DNA from: Phragmites australis
Lineage: Eukaryota > Streptophyta > Magnoliopsida > Poales > Poaceae
Assembly (NCBI RefSeq): GCF_958298935.1
Contig: NC_084925.1
Location: 8,181,001-8,245,000, forward strand
Direction of reading: 5' to 3'
DNA: 64,000 bases
Part shown: one piece after another, positions 23,489-32,257 of the stretch
Layout of the letters: every line of letters begins with the position of its first letter
Numbering within the stretch: position 1 is the first letter of the stretch
Program-made: the position numbers and the translations under genes
Notes under the pieces: generated by a model
Told to the model about the DNA's origin: nothing
The model's input: the letters and a program-made list of their open reading frames with translations, nothing else
Databases searched by the model: none

Positions 23489-23811
23489 TGTTGAATAAAG
23501 TCTAGGCGTTTAGATAAGAGTCTGCTTTCATTTAATTTTCGTCAGAGTCCACGCACGATCCGGATAGTTGTGATCGTGCGTCTGTTGCTCGACGCACGCT
23601 TCGTCCGCGCGGGAGCGAGTAGTGCGGCTTGATCCGGACTTGTGGGATGGCACAAGGAAAAAGGATCGCGGTGCGTGGAGTCCGGCCTCAAGGCCACGTT
23701 CTTGTAAACTGAGTCTTTATAATCAAATTACATCGTCAGAAAAGCTGCCGCCATTGCAGCGCACATAGCGTCCACTTGAGTTCGCGTGTGTTCATCGTTC
23801 CGATTCCAACA
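23489..23811 (+). repeat. Left (5') LTR of the intact copia element
   Basis: 323 bp, TGTTGAATAAAG to GATTCCAACA. It contains an inverted pair CGCACGATC/GATCGTGCG (about 23553-23580) in the U3-like part and TATAATCAAATT near 23717, followed by a likely transcription start region. It is identical by eye to 28262-28584. Confidence 0.97.
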
Positions 23812-23812
23812 A

Positions 23813-23827
23813 TTGGCATCAGAGCCC
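23813..23827 (+). promoter_or_regulatory. Primer binding site of the intact copia element
   Basis: TTGGCATCAGAGCCC begins two bases after the LTR end. It matches the plant initiator tRNA-Met primer site TGGTATCAGAGC with T to C at the fourth base. Confidence 0.85.
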
Positions 23828-23849
23828 CAGGTTGAGATTCTGAGACGCC

Positions 23850-26800
23850 ATGGCGTCGCTGCCGGCGTTCCCCTCAGGCTCGCGGACGCCGTCGAACAGC
23901 GGGCGCCGCGAATCGCCCTCACCGCCACGTCGACGCCCACGACGTCGCGAGACCGAACGCGTCGTCGTCCAGGAGCGCATCGTGCGGGAGACCGGCGGAT
24001 CATGGCCTCAACTCACGAAGACGAACTACCCCGAGTGGTCCCTGCTGATGGAGGTCATGCTCCAGGCGCGCGGGCTGTGGGACGCGATTGAATTCGGCAC
24101 CGACGACGCCCTGGAGGACAAGCATGCGCTGGAGGCCATCCTTCGCGCTGTGCCCATGGAGATGATGAGCTTCCTCGCGCGGAAGACCGCACGCGGGGCT
24201 TGGGAGTGCATCAAGACATCGCGCGTCGGCGACGAACGCATTCGCAAGTCGACAGCGCAGCGCGTGCGCCGGGAGTACGAGGCGATCGCCTTCCGCGACG
24301 GTGAGACGGTCGACGAGTTCGCGACGCGTCTCAGCGGACTCGTGAACCAGCTCACTCTGCTCGGCGACCCTGAACCCGACCATAAGGTGGTTGCTAAGTA
24401 CCTCCGCGCCGTCCCGCCAAGGTTTGCCCAAGTCGCAATTTCGATTGAAACACTGCTGGATCTCTCTACTCTTTCGATCGAAGAGGTCACCGGCCGTCTC
24501 AAGGCAACGGAGGATCGGTTTGAACCCCCTCCGCCGTCGGTCGTCGCCCACGGTCGCCTGTATCTGTCTGAGGAGGAATGGCAGGCCCGTTCCAAGAAGA
24601 AAGAACAGGAGAAGGGCAGCGGATACGGCTCAAGCGGCGGTGGCAAGCGGCGCGGGCGAGGCCGCGGACGTGGCCACGGCGACGGAGGCAGGCGCGACGA
24701 CAAGTCCGGGTCCTCGGGCCAGGACGTGCCTCCAGGCAAGTGCAAGCACTGCGGTAGACTGGGTCATTGGGCCCGGGACTGTCGCAGCAAGAAGAAGGAG
24801 CAGGCTCATGTGGCTCACGCAGAGGAGGAAGAGCCGACTCTTCTCCACGCCAGCGCCTCCCTGGTGCCCGCCGCGCTACCAGCGACAACAGCCCCACGCA
24901 CGCTGCCGAACCTGCAGTCGCCGCCCGTCCACGTCCAGCTCGTGGAAGAGAAGGTGTTCGCCGACCTCGGGCCAAGCGAGGATCGGGACCACCACCGCTG
25001 GGTCCTTGACACTGGAGCCACCAATCATATGACGGGGGCGCGCGCGGCCTTCTCCGAGCTCGACTCCAATATCACCGGAACCGTGCGCTTCGGTGATGGC
25101 TCGGTGGTGGAAATAGAAGGACGCGGAACAATCGTCTTCTACTGCAAGAACCGCGAGCACCGCACACTGACCGGGGTATATTTCATCCCTCGGCTGACGG
25201 CGAACATAATCTCCATCGGCCAACTCGACGAAGCCGGCTGCCGGGTGGAGATCGACGACGGGGTGCTGCGCGTACACGACCAGCAGAGACGTCCTCTGGC
25301 CCGAGTCAACCGCTCTCCGGCACGCCTGTACCTGCTGGAATTGGAGATTTGCCAGCCCGTGTGCCTGTCCGCACGGTGCTCTGAAGATGCGTGGAGGTGG
25401 CACGCAAGGTACGGTCACCTTAATTTCCAGTCGCTGCGAAAGCTCGCGAGCCAGAACATGGTGCGCGGGCTCCCTGGAATCAAGCAGGTGGAGCAGGTCT
25501 GCGATGGGTGCATGCTGGGGAAACAAAGGAGGTCTCCTTTCGCAAAGGAGTCCAAGTACCGTGCCGCTGGCGTCCTCGACCTCGTGCACGGCGACTTGTG
25601 TGGGCCGGTCACTCCTTCAACACCGGCTGGCAACAGCTTCTTCCTGCTCCTCGTCGACGACAAGAGCCGCTATATGTGGCTTACGCTGCTCAAGCACAAG
25701 AGCGAGGCCCCACTCGCCATCAGGAAGTTTCAAGCACTCGTCGAGGTGGAAAGCGGACGCAAGCTCCGGGCTCTGCGAACTGACCGCGGCGGCGAGTTTA
25801 CGTCGGTCGAGTTCGGCGAACACTGCGCCGAGCGCGGGGTTCAACGACAACTGACGGCGCCCTACTCCCCTCAACAGAACGGGGTCGTCGAACGCCGCAA
25901 CCAAAGCATCGTCTCCGCCGCGCGCAGCATGATGAAGGCCATGAAGGTTCCGGGTCGGTTTTGGGGGGAGGCGGTCTCTACGGCCGTGTTCCTCCTGAAT
26001 CGATCCCCCACGAAGAGCCTCGACGGGGTGACCCCCTACGAGGCCTGGCACGGAGAGCGCCCGGCAGTCCACTTCCTCAAGACCTTCGGTTGTATCGGCT
26101 ATGTCAAGAACACGAAGCCACACTTGCCCAAGCTTGAAGACCGGAGCGTGGTGATGGTGTTCCTGGGCTATGAGCCCGGGACGAAGGGATACAGGATGTA
26201 CAATCCTGCCACTGACCGTCTTCATGTTTCCCGTGACGTGGTGTTTGATGAAACAACTCACTGGAACTGGAGCAGCGCGGACAGCGACGGTGGTCAGTTC
26301 ACAGTCATCCTCGCCGACGGAGAAGAGCCTCTCGCCAGGGCAGCGCCCCTGGTCACCACGCGAGCCGTCGAACCAGCCACGCCTCTGCCCCAGGGAACAC
26401 GAACAGCCGTGTTCAGGCATTCGTCAACGACAACGCCGGTGCCGAGCTCCCCTCCTGCACCAGCTCACTCTCCAATTCCTGCACCAGCCCACTCGCCGAC
26501 GGTTGCTACCCCAACTCCGGCGACACCAACTCCGGTTAACTTCGCCACGCCGCCGTCGCACGACTCCGCGCTCGACGCCGACGCCGATGGTGATGTGGCG
26601 CAGCACTACCGCACCGTGGATAATATCCTCGGCCCAGCAGCTGCCCCAGGTCTTATACCACGCTACCTCGCCGAGAGCGAGCTGTACTTCGCCAGTGCAG
26701 AGGAACCCGGCTCTGTCGGGGAAGCACTCCAGAGCGAGTGTTGGCGCACGGCCATGCAAGAGGAACTTAAGTCCATCACCGACAATCAGACTTGGAGCTA

Positions 26801-28235
26801 CGTCGACCTCCCACAAGGGCACCGAGCAATCGGGCTCAAATGGGTGTTCAAGGTGAAGAGGGACGCTCATGGGGCAATCGTGAAGCACAAGGCGCGCCTT
26901 GTCGCAAAAGGATATGTCCAAGAGCAGGGAATTGACTTCGATGAGGTCTTTGCTCCCGTAGCACGGCTAGAATCAGTAAGGATGCTGCTCGCTGTCGCCG
27001 CTCACTTCTCCTGGCAGGTACACCATATGGACGTCAAGTCTGCATTCCTAAATGGGGACCTCCAGGAGGAAGTATATGTTGTGCAGCCTCCGGGGTTTGT
27101 CAACAGTGAGCACAAAGGGAAGGTACTTCGCCTGCATAAAGCACTGTATGGGCTTCGTCAAGCCCCTCGTGCCTGGAACGCCAAGCTGGACTCTTCACTG
27201 AGCGCACTTGGGTTCGAGCGCAGCAAGCTGGAGCACGGAGTCTACACTCGATCTCGAGGTAGCAATCGTCTCATAGTTGGTGTCTATGTTGATGATTTGA
27301 TAATCACTGGGCACAGGAGGGAGGATATCTCCATATTCAAGACAGAGATGATGAACCTGTTCAAGATGAGTGACCTGGGAGCACTTCGCTACTACCTGGG
27401 CATCGAGGTATGTCAAAGTGAGCAGGGGATTTCTATCTGTCAGGCAGCTTATGCAGGGAAGCTGTTGGAGAAAGCAGGATTGGAGGACTGCAATCCCTGT
27501 CACACACCCATGGAAGCCCGGCTGAAGCTCACCAAGTCTAGCACAACGCCTCCGGTTGATGCCACCCACTACAGAAGCTTAGTTGGGAGCCTCAGGTACC
27601 TAGTTCACACTCGGCCTGATCTTGCATATTCAGTGGGTTATGTGAGCCGTTTCATGGAATCGCCCTGTGAGGAGCATTTAGTGGCGGTGAAAAGAATCCT
27701 CCGGTATGTTGCCGGAACCAGGAACACCGGTATACTCTATCGGAAGGAGGAAGACAGACCTATGCTACTGGGGTACAGTGACAGTGACCTTGCTGGGGAC
27801 ATCAATGATCGGAAAAGCACAAGTGGAGTGGTCTTCTTCGTTGATGGCAATCCGATCTCCTGGCAGTCCAGCAAGCAAAAAGTCATTGCTCTATCTTCAT
27901 GTGAAGCGGAGTATATTGCTGCTGCAACCGCAGCCTGCCAGGCTCTGTGGTTGGCTCGACTACTGTCTGATCTACTCGGTTCAGAAGTAAGTGTGCCAAT
28001 CATCAAGGTGGACAACAAGTCTGCGATTTCACTCATCAGAAATCCAGTGCATCACGACCGGAGCAAGCATATAGATACTAAATATCACTTCATCCGGGAG
28101 TGTGCAGAACAAGGCCAGATCGAAGTGCAGTTCGTCGGCACTGAAGAACAGCTAGGTGATATCCTGACGAAGCCATTGGGACGAGTCAAGTTTCAGCAGC
28201 TGAGTTCGCGGATCGGCCTCGTCGAGATCAAGTAA
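23850..28235 (+). CDS. Copia gag-pol polyprotein, intact, 1461 aa
   Basis: The single frame starts at the first ATG after the primer site, 38 bp past the LTR. In order: gag core (about 50-230) with TKTNYPEWSLLMEVMLQARG; a basic GRGRGRG stretch; CCHC knuckle CKHCGRLGHWARDC (298-311); protease VLDTGATNHM with catalytic Asp 387; GAG-pre-integrase WHARYGHLNFQSL (about 515); integrase with zinc residues (CDGCMLGK) and D-D-E core (DKSRYMWL, LRTDRGGEF, PQQNGVVERR). RT begins about residue 975 (TWSYVDLPQGHRAIGLKWVF) with YVDD at 1146-1149. RNase H has YSDSDLAGD and SCEAEYIAA and ends QLGDILTKPLG. Motifs are complete and there is no stop or frameshift. The product self-processes in particles and copies and inserts the element. 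Confidence 0.97.
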   Translation: MASLPAFPSGSRTPSNSGRRESPSPPRRRPRRRETERVVVQERIVRETGGSWPQLTKTNYPEWSLLMEVMLQARGLWDAIEFGTDDALEDKHALEAILRAVPMEMMSFLARKTARGAWECIKTSRVGDERIRKSTAQRVRREYEAIAFRDGETVDEFATRLSGLVNQLTLLGDPEPDHKVVAKYLRAVPPRFAQVAISIETLLDLSTLSIEEVTGRLKATEDRFEPPPPSVVAHGRLYLSEEEWQARSKKKEQEKGSGYGSSGGGKRRGRGRGRGHGDGGRRDDKSGSSGQDVPPGKCKHCGRLGHWARDCRSKKKEQAHVAHAEEEEPTLLHASASLVPAALPATTAPRTLPNLQSPPVHVQLVEEKVFADLGPSEDRDHHRWVLDTGATNHMTGARAAFSELDSNITGTVRFGDGSVVEIEGRGTIVFYCKNREHRTLTGVYFIPRLTANIISIGQLDEAGCRVEIDDGVLRVHDQQRRPLARVNRSPARLYLLELEICQPVCLSARCSEDAWRWHARYGHLNFQSLRKLASQNMVRGLPGIKQVEQVCDGCMLGKQRRSPFAKESKYRAAGVLDLVHGDLCGPVTPSTPAGNSFFLLLVDDKSRYMWLTLLKHKSEAPLAIRKFQALVEVESGRKLRALRTDRGGEFTSVEFGEHCAERGVQRQLTAPYSPQQNGVVERRNQSIVSAARSMMKAMKVPGRFWGEAVSTAVFLLNRSPTKSLDGVTPYEAWHGERPAVHFLKTFGCIGYVKNTKPHLPKLEDRSVVMVFLGYEPGTKGYRMYNPATDRLHVSRDVVFDETTHWNWSSADSDGGQFTVILADGEEPLARAAPLVTTRAVEPATPLPQGTRTAVFRHSSTTTPVPSSPPAPAHSPIPAPAHSPTVATPTPATPTPVNFATPPSHDSALDADADGDVAQHYRTVDNILGPAAAPGLIPRYLAESELYFASAEEPGSVGEALQSECWRTAMQEELKSITDNQTWSYVDLPQGHRAIGLKWVFKVKRDAHGAIVKHKARLVAKGYVQEQGIDFDEVFAPVARLESVRMLLAVAAHFSWQVHHMDVKSAFLNGDLQEEVYVVQPPGFVNSEHKGKVLRLHKALYGLRQAPRAWNAKLDSSLSALGFERSKLEHGVYTRSRGSNRLIVGVYVDDLIITGHRREDISIFKTEMMNLFKMSDLGALRYYLGIEVCQSEQGISICQAAYAGKLLEKAGLEDCNPCHTPMEARLKLTKSSTTPPVDATHYRSLVGSLRYLVHTRPDLAYSVGYVSRFMESPCEEHLVAVKRILRYVAGTRNTGILYRKEEDRPMLLGYSDSDLAGDINDRKSTSGVVFFVDGNPISWQSSKQKVIALSSCEAEYIAAATAACQALWLARLLSDLLGSEVSVPIIKVDNKSAISLIRNPVHHDRSKHIDTKYHFIRECAEQGQIEVQFVGTEEQLGDILTKPLGRVKFQQLSSRIGLVEIK

Positions 28236-28245
28236 GACGCGCCTA

Positions 28246-28261
28246 GATTTAGGGGGAGAAT
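28246..28261 (+). promoter_or_regulatory. Polypurine tract of the intact copia element
   Basis: GATTTAGGGGGAGAAT lies directly before the right LTR and 10 bp after the gag-pol stop. It is the expected plus-strand primer for reverse transcription. Confidence 0.9.
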
Positions 28262-28584
28262 TGTTGAATAAAGTCTAGGCGTTTAGATAAGAGTCTGCTT
28301 TCATTTAATTTTCGTCAGAGTCCACGCACGATCCGGATAGTTGTGATCGTGCGTCTGTTGCTCGACGCACGCTTCGTCCGCGCGGGAGCGAGTAGTGCGG
28401 CTTGATCCGGACTTGTGGGATGGCACAAGGAAAAAGGATCGCGGTGCGTGGAGTCCGGCCTCAAGGCCACGTTCTTGTAAACTGAGTCTTTATAATCAAA
28501 TTACATCGTCAGAAAAGCTGCCGCCATTGCAGCGCACATAGCGTCCACTTGAGTTCGCGTGTGTTCATCGTTCCGATTCCAACA
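28262..28584 (+). repeat. Right (3') LTR of the intact copia element
   Basis: 323 bp, same sequence as 23489-23811 with no difference found on reading. It is followed at once by GTATC (28585-28589), the right target duplication. Confidence 0.97.
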
Positions 28585-29114
28585 GTATCCAGACGAAGGG
28601 ACTTGAGCTTTGGGAACCCAGCAATCGCCGATGGCACGCTGCCGGTGAAGCCATTGCTTGACAAGTTCAGGTGCTCCATCCCCGACGACAGTTTGTTGAT
28701 GTCAGCCGGCAGGGTGCTGGAGAAACCATTGTTCGACAGGTCGAGGTACTGCAGCGCCGAGCAGCTGTAAAGGGCCGTCGGGAACTCGCCCGTAAGGTTG
28801 TTGTAGGAGAGGTCTATGTATGACAAGTTCATGAGGCTGCAAATGGAGGCTGGGATTGGATTGGCTATGTGGTATTTTTGGAAGGACAGGGCAGTCACTT
28901 GGCCATTCTTGCAGCTAAGGACCCCAGTCCAGTTACAGAAGGCAGGATTCTTGGAGTCCCATGAACTGAGTGCAGCAGGGCTGCCCCAGTCTTTCTTGAT
29001 CTTTCGGAGTGTCGCAAGCTCGATGGCGTCGGCCTGCGCCGTCGTCGATTGCAAGCTGGAGTTGGAGGTGACGAACACGAGTAGGAAGAGGAGGAGAAGA
29101 TTGGAGTGAACCAT
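28585..29114 (-). CDS. Receptor kinase exon 1, proximal part: signal peptide, LRR cap, first LRRs
   Basis: I chose the ATG at 29112-29114 because it starts a classic signal peptide (MVHSNLLLLFLLVFVTSNSS). It sits in a good context (ACAATGG), and the residues upstream of it are unlike the family. The N-terminal LRR cap follows (ATLRKIKKDWGSPAALSSW, then CNWTGV), then LRRs with NLTGEFP and NGFTGSVP. The block ends at SLRLDT, at the retrotransposon junction. The first 5 bases (28585-28589) are the right GTATC duplication. Confidence 0.93.
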
Positions 29115-29390
29115 TGTTTGTCGCTGTGAGCTGTGTTCTTCGAGGTTCCAGTGTGGTGGTGACTGCTGAGCGAGCTTAGATAGGTATGTTATAAGAAGGG
29201 GCCAGTGACCAGTAAGAGACAAAGATAGAAGACCAGTGGGTCAAAGTCTTCGTGGATGGATATTGCCAGACTGCCACTAATTTAGTGAAAGATACTATGA
29301 TGGCAAGATGCGTCATGAGTACTAATTTTGTGCTTCTAGATACGACTTGGTGTCGTGATCAGCAATAGATAAGAGTGAACCGTTAAAGAT
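29115..29390 (-). promoter_or_regulatory. Receptor kinase 5' leader and proximal promoter
   Basis: A TATA-like CTTATAACATAC lies at 29184-29195, about 70-80 bp upstream of the ATG, which implies a short 5' UTR. The block is conserved in the diverged copy at 17800-17990, where TATAACA has become TACCATA-like (GGTATGGTACAAG on the plus strand), suggesting decay there. Confidence 0.5.
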
Positions 29391-29821
29391 GAAGAGAATG
29401 TATGGTTGGTGTCTAACGTTGTTCTAATTGAAGTTAGGTAAATTGTGGCTACTAACAAAGTATAGCGAGTTACAAAAACTTATGGTAAACTTTGACGGAA
29501 AAATGAGGCTATAGCATGTAAAGCAAGAGCTAAGAAAGTTTAGACGTTGAACTAAACGCACCTCTAGAGGCAAACAGAATTGGGAACAGTAATTTACGAG
29601 GGAATAAACAGTACCCTACAGTGAAATATGGTAAAATAATGTTCACAAGACTACTGTGTTGATTGTGCTCTACACGAGTACTGTATTGATACTGAAGCAA
29701 TAGATATGGACGGTCCGTCTCTAATTAACGGATCACAGCAGGGTAAAGTCATAGTATTATTCACACTCTGACTAGTAAAGTTTGAGGATCCGATTCCCTC
29801 TAGAAAACTATAAGACGCTTA
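29391..29821. other. Receptor upstream flank, partly duplicated at 18.4-18.6 kb
   Basis: 29391-29570 matches 18370-18600. 29570-29818 is AT-rich, unassigned and has no counterpart in the other copy. Confidence 0.5.
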
Positions 29822-30141
29822 GGTAGTATTTAGTTAGAGAGTGAGGTAGGATATGATGATTCTATTCATATATTTGAGGATGAGATGATTTTATTTATAT
29901 ATAGATGTTTGTTTAGTGGATGGGATGAAATAGTCTATTTTAGTACCACGGATTCATCGTCAGTGTCACGTTCGAAGTGAGATGGTTGCGTTCCACTAGT
30001 TTTATAGAATGGCTTCGTCTTAAATCTTTGAAGAATATTATCTGATTATAAACCATTCTATCCCATTATTCTCCATCCAAACAGCTTAAAAACGAGATAG
30101 ATCCGCTCCATCCCATCCCGTTCCACGAACCAAACACCAAC
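29822..30141. mobile_element. Tourist-like (PIF/Harbinger-type) MITE, copy 1
   Basis: 320 bp. Terminal inverted repeats are GGTAGTATTTAGTT and, at the other end, AACCAAACACCAAC. TTA flanks both sides (29819-29821 and 30142-30144), the 3-bp duplication of PIF/Harbinger elements. There is no coding capacity. It is closely similar to the element that follows. Confidence 0.75.
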
Positions 30142-30144
30142 TTA

Positions 30145-30461
30145 GATAGTGTTTGGTTGGAGAGCGAGATCGGACATAATGATTCTATTTATATATTTGA
30201 GGATGAGATGATTCCATTCATATATAGATGTTTATTTAATTAGTGAAATGGAACGAGTTCATTTTAGTACCTCGAGTCTACCGTCAGTATCATGTTCGAA
30301 GTAAGATGGTTGCGTCCCATTGTCTTTTTAATAGATCCGTTCCTAATCTTAAGAATATTATCTGATTTCAAACCATTCTATCTCGCTGCTCTCTATCAAA
30401 TAGCTTAAAAATAAAATAGATCTGCACCATCCTATCCCCGACTTATGAACCAAATACTACC
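30145..30461. mobile_element. Tourist-like MITE, copy 2, abutting copy 1
   Basis: 317 bp, starting GATAGTGTTTGGTT and ending GAACCAAATACTACC, with TTA at 30142-30144 and 30462-30464. It shares internal blocks such as ATATTTGAGGATGAGATGAT and GAATATTATCTGAT with copy 1. The two elements share a single TTA in head-to-tail arrangement. Confidence 0.75.
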
Positions 30462-30464
30462 TTA

Positions 30465-31091
30465 AAATATGGCGTTGTAAGGTTTAGCAAGGAACAAACG
30501 TGCCCTAAAGTAGCAGCATAATACAGCCCCTTACAGTTTTCCATTTTCTTTTCGAGTAGCCAGATATATAGCGCATAAGGAATCAAGGATGATGAATATG
30601 TTGATTTTTTGGGATTACCTTTGCCCAATATTCTAGGTTCTGTTCCTCATATAGATTTGTTTCTTTAGCATGTCGCCTGCTTTCGGCAGAAAGCAGGGGA
30701 CCGAGGGCGGAAGGAAATTTTATAAGCTTGATCCTTCACGTAGACTCCTGCTGGCCCTTGACACATGCCCGCGCACGTCATGCGATCGATTGTGCGCGGC
30801 GTGGATGCAGGTCTCGTACGAGTCTTTCGCGCGTGGGTCTTATAAATTTTTCTTCCACTGGGCAAATATGCACCATCCCTTCGTGCTTACGAGTGACGGC
30901 TCGCGTGATCCATGCATGCTACAATCACCGGCGGGTCAGGAGCTGAATAATTCGCACTCGTTCAGACTTGAGAAACGCATGGCTCTGCTTCTTCGATTCG
31001 GAGCCAAGGCTTTCGGCGTGCCCTGCGTTTCTGCTGGTGTGTAATGGCCTCTCAGAAAGTCGTTTGCGTCTCCGTCGGAGAAGGGAATATT
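30465..31091. other. Short duplicated flank then unassigned sequence
   Basis: 30468-30520 matches 18970-19025. The rest is unassigned. A perfect 9-bp hairpin (CCTGCTTTC, loop GGCA, GAAAGCAGG) lies at 30676-30697. The plus-strand frame at 30670-31044 resembles no known protein and I do not call a gene. Confidence 0.4.
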
Positions 31092-31185
31092 CCCGTGTCA
31101 CCGTCGGGAGCTTGAAGACGAGGAGTATTACGGATGAGCTGTCTGAGGAGTGAACGGTTCAGCGGAAAGCAGAAGGCGATTCTGG
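31092..31185 (+). repeat. Direct repeat, left copy
   Basis: CCCGTGTCACCGTCGGGAGC..GACGAGGAGT..GTGAACGGTTCAGC..GCAGAAGGCGATTCT matches 32154-32257 in the same orientation at about 85-90 percent by eye. Confidence 0.8.
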
Positions 31186-32153
31186 TAGAGTATATTTGGC
31201 AGGTAGGATTTGTAATCTATTGGAGAGTTTTTTTTTCTCTAAGTCCCTGTACTCTATTTATACCGCTACAGAGACCTAATATCATCTTGTTTGACGGAAA
31301 ACCAAAGACACTCAAGATTTTCACTCCGTTCGGCATAACTCTCAGCCGATTCATCCCACACAATCTATTCTTTCTATATAATATCACGAGTTTAGGTTTT
31401 AATCCTAGGCTATAAACCCTAGCCGTCATTAGCTTCCGCACCGCGCATCTCCGGGGAGATCGATCTCCATGATCTCCGTCGGGGATAGCACCACTGTACC
31501 TAGGTTCGCACCGCCGATTGTGTTGATCGGTAGCTTTAGAGAGTCTTTTCTCGATCTGTTGATCGGAGTTTTCTCTCTCGTCGATTGTTGATCAGTGTTT
31601 CTTTTTAATTTTCTGATCTAAGATCGGTTTGTGTCACCCGTCACCCGTCGTCTTCGCACGCCTCTCCTCTGACATCGGCTTTGACACCAGCCACCTTCTC
31701 CATGTGTTTGGACGTCGCTAGTCTCCGTCACCATCTCTCACGTCACCCGTCTCCATGCGCTGGATCGATGCCCGTCTCCGTCTCTGGCATGCCATTCGCC
31801 CGTTGACACGCCTCCACATGCCACGGTCTTGTCTCCACCCATGCGGTACAGCTAGACGGTCTCGTCTCCACCCGTTCGACTCGTCGTCACCTCCATCAAT
31901 CGGGACACCTCCACCTAGCCTCGCACGCCCTCGGTCCGATCAACCGATTACACGTAGCTCCTCTCGGGCAATCGGTGGCTGCTCCCATCCTCCTCGAGTA
32001 TGCGTGTACCCCTTCCCGAGAACCAGGGCTGCCGCTGCGTTACCTTCAGGCTGCAGTGCTGCCGCCCATGATACGTGTCTTCGTAGCCCCACCGCACCCT
32101 CCATAGCTTGGTCCATCTATACAGAGGATCCCGTCATCACCCTACATCACCAT
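31186..32153 (+). mobile_element. Copia-LTR-like segment between direct repeats
   Basis: It starts TGGTAGAGTATATTTGGCAG then GATTTGTAATCTATTGGAGAG, the look of a small copia LTR, with a TATA-like CTCTATTTATACCGC near 31250. Past about 31440 it becomes CT-rich, with no RT, integrase or gag motif. It could be a copia LTR and leader inserted with, or followed by, duplication of the flank. The 3' end is undefined. Confidence 0.4.
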
Positions 32154-32257
32154 CCCGTGTCACCGTCGGGAGCTTGAAGACGAGGAGTAGCTACTGAACG
32201 GACGAGCTATGTGAGGAGTGAATGGTTCAGCTGGAAGCAGAAGGCGATTCTAGGTTA
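32154..32257 (+). repeat. Direct repeat, right copy
   Basis: Partner of 31092-31185, with a few-base insertion after GAGGAGTA (CTACTGAACG). Confidence 0.8.

Larger units (their letters stand above)
23489..28584 (+). mobile_element. Complete Ty1/copia retrotransposon inserted in the receptor gene
   Basis: The 5096-bp element has 323-bp LTRs (TGTTGA..CCAACA), a primer site, one long gag-pol frame, a polypurine tract and a 5-bp target duplication. The LTRs show no difference on a base-by-base read, so insertion was recent in evolutionary terms. Everything needed for its own mobilisation appears present. It lies antisense to the receptor, so transcription from its LTR would run against receptor transcription. 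The internal sequence is GC-rich in gag-integrase and less so in RT-RNase H. I cannot fix the copia lineage; the gag and protease style suggests an Ivana/Oryco-like group rather than SIRE. Confidence 0.97.
20850..29114 (-). pseudogene. LRR receptor-like kinase gene (HAESA/RLK5-like, subfamily XI) disrupted by a copia insertion
   Basis: The gene would encode a plasma-membrane receptor that senses an extracellular (probably peptide) ligand through LRRs and signals through a cytosolic Ser/Thr kinase; the ligand is unknown. Coding sequence lies in three blocks: 29114-28585, 23483-21418 and 21322-20850. Without the 5096-bp element and one GTATC copy the total is 3069 nt, or 1022 codons plus stop, in frame throughout. 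Approximate layout: signal peptide 1-28, N-terminal LRR cap with CNWTGV, about twenty LRRs to residue 600, membrane span 628-652, kinase 695-990, tail to 1022. The single 95-bp intron splits the APE codon, a position I associate with subfamily XI. The interrupted frame enters the LTR after SLRLDT and stops soon after, so this allele should make no full receptor. Confidence 0.93.

Noticed and set aside
24000..26921. Long open frames antisense to the copia polyprotein (e.g. 24026-24745, 25617-26420)
   Set aside because: They are mirror frames of a GC-rich coding region and have no domains of their own.
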